This document shows positions 20,178-28,432 of a stretch of 64,000 nucleotides of DNA, piece by piece. A program made the translations under genes and the position numbers. Every line of letters starts with the position of its first letter. Position 1 is the stretch's first letter. A model generated the notes under the pieces. The model saw only the letters and a list, made by a program, of their open reading frames with translations. It was not told where the DNA came from and made no database searches. The DNA comes from Clostridiaceae bacterium (GTDB lineage: Bacteria; Bacillota; Clostridia; Oscillospirales; Butyricicoccaceae). The stretch covers positions 1 through 64,000 of the forward strand of contig JAGZOP010000008.1 of NCBI GenBank assembly GCA_018383195.1. The letters are read 5' to 3'.

Positions 20178-20202
20178 TACGATAAGGAATCCACGATGTC
20201 AA
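20174..20202 (-). promoter_or_regulatory. Consensus promoter of the VanZ-like gene
   Basis: On the minus strand TTGACA (20197-20202), a 17-base spacer and TATACT (20174-20179) form an almost ideal sigma-A promoter. A promoter this strong usually needs a repressor, which fits the overlapping palindrome. Confidence 0.85.
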
Positions 20203-20211
20203 GCAGCGTCG

Positions 20212-20248
20212 AAAAAACCGTCCACCTGCTTTTTAGCAGATGGACGGC
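20212..20248 (-). terminator. Terminator of fbp
   Basis: CCGTCCA...TGGACGG with an inner paired segment is followed on the minus strand by TTTTTT, directly after the fbp stop codon. Confidence 0.88.
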
Positions 20249-20255
20249 TGTAACC

Positions 20256-22187
20256 TCAGAATCGTTCGCCAAGCAAACCTTCGCGGTAGAGTGACAGCAG
20301 AGCTTCCAAATCTTCGATCTTTTCGCGGAATCCCTCGCCGGCATCGGTGTCCGCGACCGTCAAGCGGCGCGGCATGCGCTCCACGATATGAACAGAGGAA
20401 GTCATTTCTGCGAGCGTGTGCTGGTCGTCTGCGGGCTGGAAGGGCATATGCTCAGCAAGCTCAATATTGTGTGAGTTGAAGATGAGCGTATAGCCTGCAA
20501 TGCCGGTTTTAGATTGGTATGCTTTGGAGATGCCGCCATCAATGACAAACAGGCGACCGCCTGCCTTGACCGGATTTTCTCCATTCTTAACCGGAACGTG
20601 ACCATTGACAATGTGTGCGTGTTCGGGGTCTAAGCCGAATTCCTCAAGAATCTTGCGGCACTGTGCGGGGTCTTCGTAGCAGTGATAGTAGGGGTTCATG
20701 GGTTCGGACTGGAGCGAAGGCTCGGCAATAAAGCAGCGTTCAAAGGTGGTCATCCGGTCTTTGCCAAACACCGGAGATTTGGCGCCGCACCAGAGATACC
20801 ACATCAAATCTACGCTGCTCTGGTCGCCGGTGTAATACGCCTGACGCACCCGCTGATCGAGGTGATCGAGCAGCGCCTTGCCCGAGAAGCGACCATGATT
20901 GAGTTCAAGCGTATCAAATTGACCTGAGGTGGTCATGGGGATACAGCCGTGGTACAGCAGGTTGTTGTTCGAGACTTTGTACATCGCGCCATGGGTATAG
21001 AGATACTCAATATGGCGGCGCAGACGCGCGCTGTGCTGAAAAGAAGCGAGCGTATTTTCAACCAGAATTTCCTCCGCTTCGCTCAGCTGATACGGGTCAT
21101 CGGGGTCAACGGTCGGGAAATTGGTATCCAGCATGGGGTATTCCTGACCGTCGAGCCGGATGACACCGCGCGCAAAATCAACCTTGTCGAGCAGCAGGCG
21201 TCCTTCCATACCATATTCCGGATGGCGGCGGATGAGCTGACCCTCGAGTTTGAACAGGATGATTGCAACCGCCTTGTGCATTTTCGCAGCGAGCTGCGGA
21301 TCGACAGGATCGTACTTGTTTTCGTCCAGCACGTGCGGCTGGAAACGTGCACAGGGGTCGTCCTGATAGGTTTCTGCCGCAAACATCGACAGCGGCCGGA
21401 GATTGATTCCATAGCCATCCTCAAGCACATCGAAGGAATTGTAGCTGATGGCAATTTTAAGCACGTTGAACAGGCAGACGCGGTTGCCGCTCATGGCACC
21501 CATCCAGTTGATATCGTGGTTGCCCCACTGGATATCTACATCGTGGTATTTCATCAGTTCATCCAGAATCATATCAGCGCGCGGACCGCGGTCAAAAATA
21601 TCACCGATGATGTGCAGATGATCGACGGTAAGCTGCTGAATCAGGTGGCACAGTGCGGTAATCAGCGGGTCAGACACGCCAGCCTTGACGGTCGAGGCGA
21701 TCAGTTCACGGAAATAGCGGCGCTTGTCCGGGTCGGTATCGTCGGTCTGGAGCAGTTCGTCAATGAGAAAAGAATAGTTGTCGTCCATCGCCTTGTGGAC
21801 ACGTTTGCGCGTATATTTGGCTGCTACATCGCGGCAGACCAGAACAAGGCGTCCCACGGTCAGCTCAGACCATTCGGCAAAGCGCGGGCAGGTACGGCGC
21901 TTATAGCTCAGCATGGCTTCGGGGTAGTAAATCAGCGCAGCCAGTTCAGCGCGGTCAGATTCCAGAATAGAGTGGGAAAATAATGCTTCGATTTTATCGC
22001 GGATGACACCTGAGCCGGAGCGCAGCAGATGGATAAAAGCTTCATGTTCGCCGTGCAGGTCGCTGAAATAATATTCGGTTCCTTTGGGGAGGCAGAGCGT
22101 TGCCGTCATGCCTACAATGGCATTTGACACCGATTCAATGGTGGGATATTGTTCACTCAGCAGTTGATAGTACTGAAAATCCTTCAT
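20256..22187 (-). CDS. fbp: Fructose-1,6-bisphosphatase, class III
   Basis: This gluconeogenic enzyme removes the 1-phosphate of fructose 1,6-bisphosphate. At 643 residues it fits the large class III Firmicute type. Its metallophosphatase motifs are visible in order: SDLHGEHEAF near residue 42, GDIFDRG near 195, WGNHDINW near 222 and GHVPVKNGENP near 540. The start ATG has AAGGAG upstream. It stands alone between terminators. Confidence 0.97.
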   Translation of the reverse strand: MKDFQYYQLLSEQYPTIESVSNAIVGMTATLCLPKGTEYYFSDLHGEHEAFIHLLRSGSGVIRDKIEALFSHSILESDRAELAALIYYPEAMLSYKRRTCPRFAEWSELTVGRLVLVCRDVAAKYTRKRVHKAMDDNYSFLIDELLQTDDTDPDKRRYFRELIASTVKAGVSDPLITALCHLIQQLTVDHLHIIGDIFDRGPRADMILDELMKYHDVDIQWGNHDINWMGAMSGNRVCLFNVLKIAISYNSFDVLEDGYGINLRPLSMFAAETYQDDPCARFQPHVLDENKYDPVDPQLAAKMHKAVAIILFKLEGQLIRRHPEYGMEGRLLLDKVDFARGVIRLDGQEYPMLDTNFPTVDPDDPYQLSEAEEILVENTLASFQHSARLRRHIEYLYTHGAMYKVSNNNLLYHGCIPMTTSGQFDTLELNHGRFSGKALLDHLDQRVRQAYYTGDQSSVDLMWYLWCGAKSPVFGKDRMTTFERCFIAEPSLQSEPMNPYYHCYEDPAQCRKILEEFGLDPEHAHIVNGHVPVKNGENPVKAGGRLFVIDGGISKAYQSKTGIAGYTLIFNSHNIELAEHMPFQPADDQHTLAEMTSSVHIVERMPRRLTVADTDAGEGFREKIEDLEALLSLYREGLLGERF

Positions 22188-22291
22188 GGCATGTTCTCCT
22201 TCTTCGATTTCTATGAGTCTATCGTATCATAGCAGGCAGGTGCATGCAAGGTTGGTATTTCAAAGAAAAACCGAAAAACATAGAATATTGC

Positions 22292-22320
22292 TTGTGAATT
22301 GCGCATAGATATGTTAAAAT
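22292..22320 (+). promoter_or_regulatory. Promoter upstream of the 61-aa Cys protein
   Basis: TTGTGA (22292-22297), a 17-base spacer and TAAAAT (22315-22320). A leader of about 70 bases with a short GTCTG/CAGAC stem follows. Confidence 0.55.
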
Positions 22321-22396
22321 AATGACAATCAGATCTGTCTGGTTGGGGGCAGACGCCCTACATATCAAGATTAGAATGACGGAAAGGAAGACTACT

Positions 22397-22582
22397 ATGA
22401 AGAAGCTTTGGTGTGCATTCCGCCGCAGAGACGCGGTTGGCGCGAAGATTTGTGTTGCTCTGGCTGAGACCGAGGGCCGCGTTCGTCTGTGCCCGTACGC
22501 GACTGAGCCGGAAGCAGTTGAGAAGTGCCCGGACTATGCGTTCAACACCCGTCCAGAAGGTGAAGACGAAGGCGTCGAGTAA
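22397..22582 (+). CDS. Small conserved-looking protein of unknown function (61 aa)
   Basis: Starting at ATG 22397 (AAAGGAAG upstream), this gene encodes 61 residues with four evenly spaced cysteines (6, 19, 32 and 44) and an acidic C-terminus. The spacing suggests a compact metal-binding or disulfide-linked fold. It has its own promoter and its own terminator, so it is expressed as a single small transcript. I do not recognise a family. The upstream in-frame start at 22322 lies inside the leader and has no ribosome binding site. Confidence 0.65.
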   Translation: MKKLWCAFRRRDAVGAKICVALAETEGRVRLCPYATEPEAVEKCPDYAFNTRPEGEDEGVE

Positions 22583-22595
22583 GAGCCACGTAAAG

Positions 22596-22637
22596 ACGGT
22601 CCTCGGGCGGCCAGCGTGCCGCTGGGGGACCGTTTTC
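22596..22637 (+). terminator. Terminator of the 61-aa protein gene
   Basis: ACGGTCC (22596-22602) pairs with GGACCGT (22627-22633), with further GC pairing inside, followed by TTTT. Confidence 0.8.
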
Positions 22638-22675
22638 TGTTATTATGAAAATAGATTGGAAAAGGAGAAAACGAC

Positions 22676-23449
22676 GTGCAAAAAGATAAGAAGCGCCGCT
22701 GGACCGTGCGCGGTGTGCTGTCGGTCTTTGTACTGATGACCATTGTCCGTCAGGGCTTTCTGCATAACTATGAAGGCGTCTTTATGGGCGTACTGACCTT
22801 GCTTCTGTTCTGCATTCCCACGTTCATTGAACGCAGGACGAGCATTGACCTGCCGCCCGTTTTAGAGGGTATTATCTACTGCTTCATCTTTGCAGCGGAA
22901 ATCCTAGGCGAAGTCAATTCGTTTTATACGCGCATTCCCTATTGGGATACCATGCTGCATACCATCAACGGATTTCTAATGGCAGCGATTGGGTTTGCGC
23001 TGGTCGATATTTTTAACCGGTCAGAACGGTTTTCCATTAAGCTGTCTCCGCTGTTTTTGGCAATCGTAGCGTTCTGCTTTTCCATGACAGTGGGTGTGCT
23101 GTGGGAATTTTTTGAGTTCTTTATGGATACCTATTTTGCAACCGATATGCAGAAGGACTGGATTGTCAATGCAATTCATTCGGTTATGTTCAATCCGGAT
23201 GGACTCAATCGGGTGGGGCATGTGCAGATTGAGTCGCTGCTTGTCAACGGCGAAGATTGGATTGCGAAATATGGCGGCTATATCGACATCGGATTGATCG
23301 ATACCATGAAAGATTTGATTGTAAACTTTATTGGAGCCGTCGTTTTTTCGGTCATCGGATATTTTTACGTAAAGAGCCGCGGAAAGGGCAAGTTTGCAAG
23401 CCAGTTTATCCCTAAGGTGCTGAAATATACGAAAATGAATAAAAAGTAA
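22676..23449 (+). CDS. Six-helix membrane protein, DUF2238-like
   Basis: This is a 257-residue membrane protein with about six hydrophobic helices. It starts at GTG 22676 with AAAGGAG upstream; no in-frame ATG fits. The segment YWDTMLHTINGFLMAAIGF resembles the D-x-x-LH motif of the DUF2238/YjdF group, and a WEFFEFF motif follows. The function is unknown. It is followed by a terminator and then the phosphate operon, on which it does not appear to depend. Confidence 0.7.
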   Translation: MQKDKKRRWTVRGVLSVFVLMTIVRQGFLHNYEGVFMGVLTLLLFCIPTFIERRTSIDLPPVLEGIIYCFIFAAEILGEVNSFYTRIPYWDTMLHTINGFLMAAIGFALVDIFNRSERFSIKLSPLFLAIVAFCFSMTVGVLWEFFEFFMDTYFATDMQKDWIVNAIHSVMFNPDGLNRVGHVQIESLLVNGEDWIAKYGGYIDIGLIDTMKDLIVNFIGAVVFSVIGYFYVKSRGKGKFASQFIPKVLKYTKMNKK

Positions 23450-23454
23450 CGGGT

Positions 23455-23490
23455 TAAGCCTTCTTTTCGGGTACGAAAAGGGGGCTTTTT
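23455..23490 (+). terminator. Terminator before the pst operon
   Basis: AAGCC-TTCTTTTCG / CGAAAAG-GGGGCTT with a GGTA loop is followed by TTTTT. Confidence 0.75.
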
Positions 23491-23493
23491 TAT

Positions 23494-23533
23494 TTTACAT
23501 ACACTTTACAAACAGGTGGGGGCAGACTTTACA
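23494..23533 (+). promoter_or_regulatory. PhoB/PhoP-type box (TTTACA repeats) of the pst operon
   Basis: TTTACA occurs at 23494-23499 and again at 23505-23510, an 11-base period as in Firmicute Pho boxes. A third TTTACA follows at 23528-23533 and may serve as the -35 element. The cognate response regulator is encoded at the end of the same gene cluster. Confidence 0.65.
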
Positions 23534-23592
23534 ATCGGTCGGTAAACTAATAGCTGTAAGAGAAAGCAATGTAAAAAAGGAGATTGATTCAA

Positions 23593-24498
23593 ATGAATAA
23601 GAAAAGACTGTTTGCGCTTCTGATGGCAGCGGCGCTTGCAACCACCATGACGGCATGCGGCTCCAAGGACGATGGCGCAAATGGAAGCGAAGGTTCCGCA
23701 GCGTACGGCGATGCAGGTCTCGGCGAGATCTCGGTTGTATCCCGTGAGGACGGCTCGGGTACGCGCGGCGCGTTTGTTGAGCTGACCGGTGTAGAGGTCA
23801 AGGATGCCGACGGCAACAAGACCGACATGACTACCGAGGACGCAATCATCACCAATAAGACCGATGTCATGCTGTCCACCGTAGCGAGCGATCCGGCTGC
23901 AATCGGATATGTTTCCCTCGGTTCTCTGAACGAGAATGTCAAGGCAGTAAAGATTGACGGCGCAGAGGCAACTTCGGAGAATGTGAAGAACGGCTCGTAC
24001 AAGCTGTCCCGTCCGTTTAACATTGCGGTAAAGGGCGAGCCGACCGGCGTTGCAAAGGATTTCATGAACTTCATCCTGTCTGCTGACGGACAGGCAATCG
24101 TATCGGACGGCTACATTGCCATCGATGACGGGGCGGCGGCTTTCGCAACCGACGGTTCTTCCGGCAAAATCGTGGTTGGCGGCTCCTCCTCTGTCGCCCC
24201 GCTGATGGAAAAGCTGATTGAGGCATACCAGAAGATCAATGCGGCAGCTGAAATCGAATTGCAGTCGCAGGACTCCACCTCCGGCATGACCGGTACGATT
24301 GACGGCACCTACGACATCGGCATGGCATCCCGTGAACTGAAGGACGAGGAAGCAGCAGAGCTGACCGGCACACCGATCGCGCTGGACGGCATCGCAGTGA
24401 TTGTAAACAATGAAAATGCAATCGAAGAGCTGAGCACTGAGCAAGTCATGAAGGTTTACACCGGAGAAGTGACCGACTGGTCTGAGCTGTCTAAGTAA
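23593..24498 (+). CDS. pstS: Phosphate-binding lipoprotein PstS, circularly permuted
   Basis: This is the extracellular phosphate receptor of the Pst ABC importer, 301 residues from ATG 23593 (AAGGAG upstream). A signal peptide ends at a lipobox with Cys24 (MTACGSK). The order of the mature protein is unusual. Segments that normally form the second half (VVSREDGSGTRGAF, then AAIGYVSLGSL, then the C-terminal helices) come first. The usual N-terminal half (GGSSSVAPLMEKL, DIGMASRELK, DGIAVIVNN, VYTGEVTDWSEL) follows and ends the protein. All phosphate-contacting loops (SREDGSGT, GSSSV, SR) are present. pstC follows after a double hairpin. Confidence 0.93.
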   Translation: MNKKRLFALLMAAALATTMTACGSKDDGANGSEGSAAYGDAGLGEISVVSREDGSGTRGAFVELTGVEVKDADGNKTDMTTEDAIITNKTDVMLSTVASDPAAIGYVSLGSLNENVKAVKIDGAEATSENVKNGSYKLSRPFNIAVKGEPTGVAKDFMNFILSADGQAIVSDGYIAIDDGAAAFATDGSSGKIVVGGSSSVAPLMEKLIEAYQKINAAAEIELQSQDSTSGMTGTIDGTYDIGMASRELKDEEAAELTGTPIALDGIAVIVNNENAIEELSTEQVMKVYTGEVTDWSELSK

Positions 24499-24511
24499 AA
24501 TAAATCCCGGC

Positions 24512-24553
24512 GGGACGGTGCAAATGGTGCGCCGTCCCGTCCGGACTGTCCGG
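24512..24553 (+). promoter_or_regulatory. Double stem-loop in the pstS-pstC gap
   Basis: GGGACGGTGC pairs with GCGCCGTCCC (24512-24538), and CCGGA-CTG-TCCGG follows (24541-24553). Neither has a T-run. They probably protect the pstS mRNA end, giving more receptor than permease, as is usual for such operons. Confidence 0.55.
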
Positions 24554-24567
24554 AAAAGGGTTTATCT

Positions 24568-25422
24568 ATGAAAGAAAAAGTCATGCACGGGGTCTTTGCA
24601 CTTGCTGCGCTGACCTCAATTTTGGCAGTCGCACTGATCTGTATTTTCCTGTTTGCAAACGGTGTGCCGGCTATTTTGGAGGTCGGTCCTGCCGAGTTCC
24701 TTGGCGGCACAACATGGAAGCCGACGGCAAGCGTGCCGCAGTTCGGAATCTTCCCGATGATTGTGGGTTCAATCTATGTCACTGCGGGCGCGATTCTGGT
24801 CGGGGTGCCGATTGGTATCCTCACGGCGATATTTCTCGCATTTTACTGTCCCAAGCGCTTTTATAAGCCGCTCAAGTCGGCAACCGAACTGCTGGCGGGT
24901 ATTCCGTCGGTCGTCTACGGCTTCTTCGGTCTGGTGCTGCTCGTGCCGTTTATCAGGGAAAACATCGGCGGCAAGGGACAGTCCATTCTCGCAGCATCCC
25001 TGCTGCTTGGACTGATGATCCTGCCGACCATCATCGGCGTATCCGAGTCCGCGCTGCGCGCTGTGCCGGGGTCTTTTTATGAGGGCGCAGTCGCCCTTGG
25101 TGCCACCCATGAGGAAGCGGTGTTCCGTACCGTACTTCCGGCGGCAAAATCGGGCGTCATGGCGGGTGTGATTCTCGGAATCGGCCGTGCCATCGGCGAG
25201 ACCATGGCAGTCATTATGGTTGTCGGCAATCAGGCGCGTCTGCCGGAGTCAGTCCTTGAGGGCGTGCGCACGCTGACCGGAAACATCGTCATGGAGATGG
25301 GGTACGCCGCAGGGCTGCACCGCGAGGTGCTGATTGCCACCGGCGTGGTGCTGTTCGTGTTCATTCTCATCATCAATCTTCTGTTCTCCATCCTGAAGCG
25401 GAGGGACAAGTATGCAGGCTAA
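24568..25422 (+). CDS. pstC: Phosphate ABC transporter permease PstC
   Basis: PstC is one of the two membrane halves of the phosphate importer. It has 284 residues with six hydrophobic helices. The cytoplasmic coupling loop EGAVALGATHEEAVFRTVLPAA and the LAGIPSVVYGFFG segment are typical. The reading frame overlaps pstA by 11 bases, so the two are translationally coupled. Confidence 0.97.
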   Translation: MKEKVMHGVFALAALTSILAVALICIFLFANGVPAILEVGPAEFLGGTTWKPTASVPQFGIFPMIVGSIYVTAGAILVGVPIGILTAIFLAFYCPKRFYKPLKSATELLAGIPSVVYGFFGLVLLVPFIRENIGGKGQSILAASLLLGLMILPTIIGVSESALRAVPGSFYEGAVALGATHEEAVFRTVLPAAKSGVMAGVILGIGRAIGETMAVIMVVGNQARLPESVLEGVRTLTGNIVMEMGYAAGLHREVLIATGVVLFVFILIINLLFSILKRRDKYAG

Positions 25423-26296
25423 GAAAAAACTCCAACCGCTGCTGCAAAAAATAAAAGAGCTGAAGCTCTGGCTGAAAAAGCTCAAGCTTCTGTCGCGGCT
25501 GCTCAAAGCGCTGGTGTTTGCCGCAGCGGTCATCACATTTGCAGCGCTGATTTTCCTGATTGTCTATATTCTCGTCAATGGCGTGCCGTACCTCAAGCCC
25601 TCGCTGTTTGCGCTGGAATACAACTCGGATAATGTTTCCATGCTGCCGTCCATCTTAAACACCCTGATGATGACCGCGCTTGCGCTTGTCATCGCCGCGC
25701 CGCTCGGCATTTTCACAGCTATTTATCTGGTCGAGTATGCAGGACGCGGCAACAAACTGGTGGAGCTTGTCCGTCTGACTTCGGAGACGCTTTCCGGTAT
25801 CCCGTCGATTGTATATGGTCTGTTCGGTATGCTGTTTTTTGTGACACGCCTGCATTGGGACATGTCGCTGCTTGCCGGCGCACTGACGATTTCGATGATG
25901 ATTTTACCGCTCGTTATCCGCACCACAGAAGAAGCGCTGATTGCCGTGCCGGATATGTACCGCGAAGCGTCCTATGGACTGGGTGCAGGGCGGTTGCGCA
26001 CGGTATTCCGCATTGTCCTGCCGAGCGCGATTCCCGGCATTCTCGCGGGCATCATTTTGGCAATCGGGCGCATTGTGGGTGAGACGGCAGCGCTGATGTA
26101 TACTGCGGGCACAGTCGCAAAGACCGCAACCGGATTGTTTGATTCGACCCGCACACTGGCGGTACATATGTATCTGCTTTCGAGCGAGGGATTCCACACC
26201 AATGAAGCCTATGCGACCGCGGTTGTGCTGCTCATCATCGTGCTTGGCATCAACATTTTGAGCAATCTGGCTGCAAAACGCCTTACAAAAGGCTGA
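25412..26296 (+). CDS. pstA: Phosphate ABC transporter permease PstA
   Basis: PstA is the second membrane subunit, 294 residues. A charged, Lys/Leu-rich stretch of about 30 residues precedes the first helix, longer than usual. The LSGIPSIVYGLFG segment and the EASYGLGAGRLRTVFRIVLP coupling loop mirror those in PstC. It starts inside the end of pstC. Confidence 0.97.
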   Translation: MQAKKKLQPLLQKIKELKLWLKKLKLLSRLLKALVFAAAVITFAALIFLIVYILVNGVPYLKPSLFALEYNSDNVSMLPSILNTLMMTALALVIAAPLGIFTAIYLVEYAGRGNKLVELVRLTSETLSGIPSIVYGLFGMLFFVTRLHWDMSLLAGALTISMMILPLVIRTTEEALIAVPDMYREASYGLGAGRLRTVFRIVLPSAIPGILAGIILAIGRIVGETAALMYTAGTVAKTATGLFDSTRTLAVHMYLLSSEGFHTNEAYATAVVLLIIVLGINILSNLAAKRLTKG

Positions 26297-26307
26297 GGAG
26301 GAAGTTC

Positions 26308-27063
26308 ATGAACGATAAGATTACCATTGAAGACGTGAATCTGCATTACGGCAGCTTTCATGCGCTCAAAGATATTACCCTGCATATTCCGGAACGTGAA
26401 ATTACCGCTTTTATCGGTCCCTCCGGCTGCGGCAAATCCACGCTCCTGAAGTCACTCAACCGGATGAACGATCTGGTCGAGGGATGTAAGATTACCGGAC
26501 GGATTGCGCTCGGCGGCATGGATATTTATGCGAAGTCCACCGATGTCAACGATCTGCGCAAGCAGGTGGGCATGGTGTTTCAGAAGCCGAACCCGTTCCC
26601 GATGTCGATTTACGACAATATTGCCTACGGACCGCGCACCCATGGCATCCGCAGCCGCGGCAAACTAGACGAGATTGTCGAGACCAGCCTGCGGCAGGCT
26701 GCCATCTGGGACGAGGTGAAAGACCGTCTGAATAAGAATGCGCTCGGTATGTCGGGGGGACAGCAGCAGCGCCTTTGCATTGCGCGCGCACTTGCGACCA
26801 AACCCGAAGTACTGCTCATGGACGAACCGACTTCGGCGCTCGACCCGATTTCGACTGCCAAGATTGAAGACCTTGTACTGGAACTGAAAAAAGAATATAC
26901 TATTGTCATGGTCACACACAACATGCAGCAGGCGACCCGTGTATCCGATAAAACTGCCTTCTTCCTTTTGGGAGAAGTCGTTGAAATGGATGATACCGAT
27001 ACGCTGTTTTCGGTACCGAAGGACAAACGCACCGAGGATTATATCACAGGAAGGTTTGGATAA
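26308..27063 (+). CDS. pstB: Phosphate ABC transporter ATPase PstB
   Basis: PstB powers phosphate import. It has 251 residues with Walker A GPSGCGKST near residue 36, Q-loop VFQKPNPFPMS, signature SGGQQQR near 149 and Walker B VLLMDEPTSALD near 168. The last base of its stop codon is the first base of the phoU start (TAATG), so the two are coupled. Confidence 0.98.
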   Translation: MNDKITIEDVNLHYGSFHALKDITLHIPEREITAFIGPSGCGKSTLLKSLNRMNDLVEGCKITGRIALGGMDIYAKSTDVNDLRKQVGMVFQKPNPFPMSIYDNIAYGPRTHGIRSRGKLDEIVETSLRQAAIWDEVKDRLNKNALGMSGGQQQRLCIARALATKPEVLLMDEPTSALDPISTAKIEDLVLELKKEYTIVMVTHNMQQATRVSDKTAFFLLGEVVEMDDTDTLFSVPKDKRTEDYITGRFG

Positions 27064-27713
27064 TGAGAAACAGATTTGAAGCCCAGCTGCATGAGCTGAA
27101 TAATGAGATCATTACCATGGGCGCCATGGTTGAGTCGGCGATTGCCGCCGCTGCGCGTGCACTCGAAAACCGGGACGTCAGCCTTGCCGAACAGGTGGCA
27201 GGTTCAGACGATGCCATTGACCAGAAAGAGCGGGAAATTGAGCAGCTTTGCCTCAAGCTCCTGCTCCAGCAGCAGCCGGTGGCAAGCGACCTGCGCCTGA
27301 TTTCCGCGGCAATGAAGATGATCACCGATATTGAGCGCATCGGCGATCAGGCGGCGGATATTGCGGAACTGACCCTGTTTTTGTGTCAGGAGGAAGGCAT
27401 CCTCAGCGCCGGAAAACTCAAAGAAATGGCGCGCGCGACCATCTACATGGTCAGCGGTGCAATCGATGCCTTTGTACGCCGCGATCTGCATATGGCACGT
27501 GAAATCATTGACTACGATGATGTGGTAGACGAACAGTTTAATGATATCAAGGCGAGTCTGGTCGCTGCCATTAAGGAAGACCGCGATCTCGGTGAGACTG
27601 CGATTGATGAAATTATGATTGCAAAGTATTTTGAACGAATTGGCGATCATGCGGTAAATATTGCCGAATGGGTCGACTTTTCGATGACCGGCCGCCTGCT
27701 CAGCGGCGGCTGA
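27063..27713 (+). CDS. phoU: Phosphate signalling protein PhoU
   Basis: PhoU links the transporter to the PhoR kinase and keeps the regulon off when phosphate is ample. It has 216 residues in two related three-helix halves, each with an acidic metal-binding E/DxxxD motif (for example ERIGDQAADIAE and ERIGDHAVNIAEW). It is coupled to pstB by a one-base overlap. Confidence 0.96.
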   Translation: MRNRFEAQLHELNNEIITMGAMVESAIAAAARALENRDVSLAEQVAGSDDAIDQKEREIEQLCLKLLLQQQPVASDLRLISAAMKMITDIERIGDQAADIAELTLFLCQEEGILSAGKLKEMARATIYMVSGAIDAFVRRDLHMAREIIDYDDVVDEQFNDIKASLVAAIKEDRDLGETAIDEIMIAKYFERIGDHAVNIAEWVDFSMTGRLLSGG

Positions 27714-27736
27714 ATTTGGTGAAAAGAGGAACATCC

Positions 27737-28420
27737 ATGCAGACCATTTTTTGCGTAGAAGATGACAGTAATATTCGGGAACTTGTGGTGTATGCGCTGC
27801 ACGCGAGCGGGTACGAAGCCGAGGGATTTGATTCATCGGCAGCGCTGTACACGCGTCTGGAGCGCGGATTGCCTGACCTGCTGCTGCTCGACGTGATGCT
27901 GCCGGGAGAGGACGGGGTGGCAACGCTCCGGAACCTGCGTCAAAATCCGCACACCACCGATCTGCCTGTCATCCTGCTGACGGCAAAAAATGCCGAATAT
28001 GATAAGGTCATGGGGCTGGACAGCGGTGCAGATGATTATGTCACCAAACCGTTTGGTGTGATGGAGCTGATTTCACGCATCAAAGCTGTATTGCGCCGTA
28101 CAGGAACATCCAATTCCGGAGCACAGCTGACAATGGGCGCGATTTCGATGGATGTCAGCCGCCGCGTTGTGACGGTGGGTGGAGCATCGGTTACACTGAC
28201 GTTCAAAGAATTTGAACTGCTGCACTATCTGCTGCAAAATCCGGGACTGGTGCTGTCGCGGGAGAAGATTATGGCAGCGGTTTGGGGATTTGACTTTGAG
28301 GGCGAAAGCCGGACGGTTGATATGCACATTAAAACGCTGCGGCGCAAACTGGGTGATGCTGGCAGCCTAATTGTCACCGTGCGCGGTGTGGGGTATAAAC
28401 TCAGTGAAGAGCCCGCTTAG
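27737..28420 (+). CDS. phoB: Phosphate regulon response regulator PhoB/PhoP
   Basis: This is an OmpR-type response regulator, 227 residues from ATG 27737 (AAGAGGA upstream). The receiver domain has the acidic pair at 9-10, the phosphorylated Asp52 (LLLLDVMLPGEDG) and Lys in VTKPFG. A winged-helix domain follows, ending in the usual RTVDMHIKTLRRKLG and VRGVGYKL. A longer start at 27668 would overlap phoU and is rejected. It is the natural binder of the TTTACA repeats before pstS. Confidence 0.95.
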   Translation: MQTIFCVEDDSNIRELVVYALHASGYEAEGFDSSAALYTRLERGLPDLLLLDVMLPGEDGVATLRNLRQNPHTTDLPVILLTAKNAEYDKVMGLDSGADDYVTKPFGVMELISRIKAVLRRTGTSNSGAQLTMGAISMDVSRRVVTVGGASVTLTFKEFELLHYLLQNPGLVLSREKIMAAVWGFDFEGESRTVDMHIKTLRRKLGDAGSLIVTVRGVGYKLSEEPA

Positions 28421-28432
28421 TGGGAGGAATCT

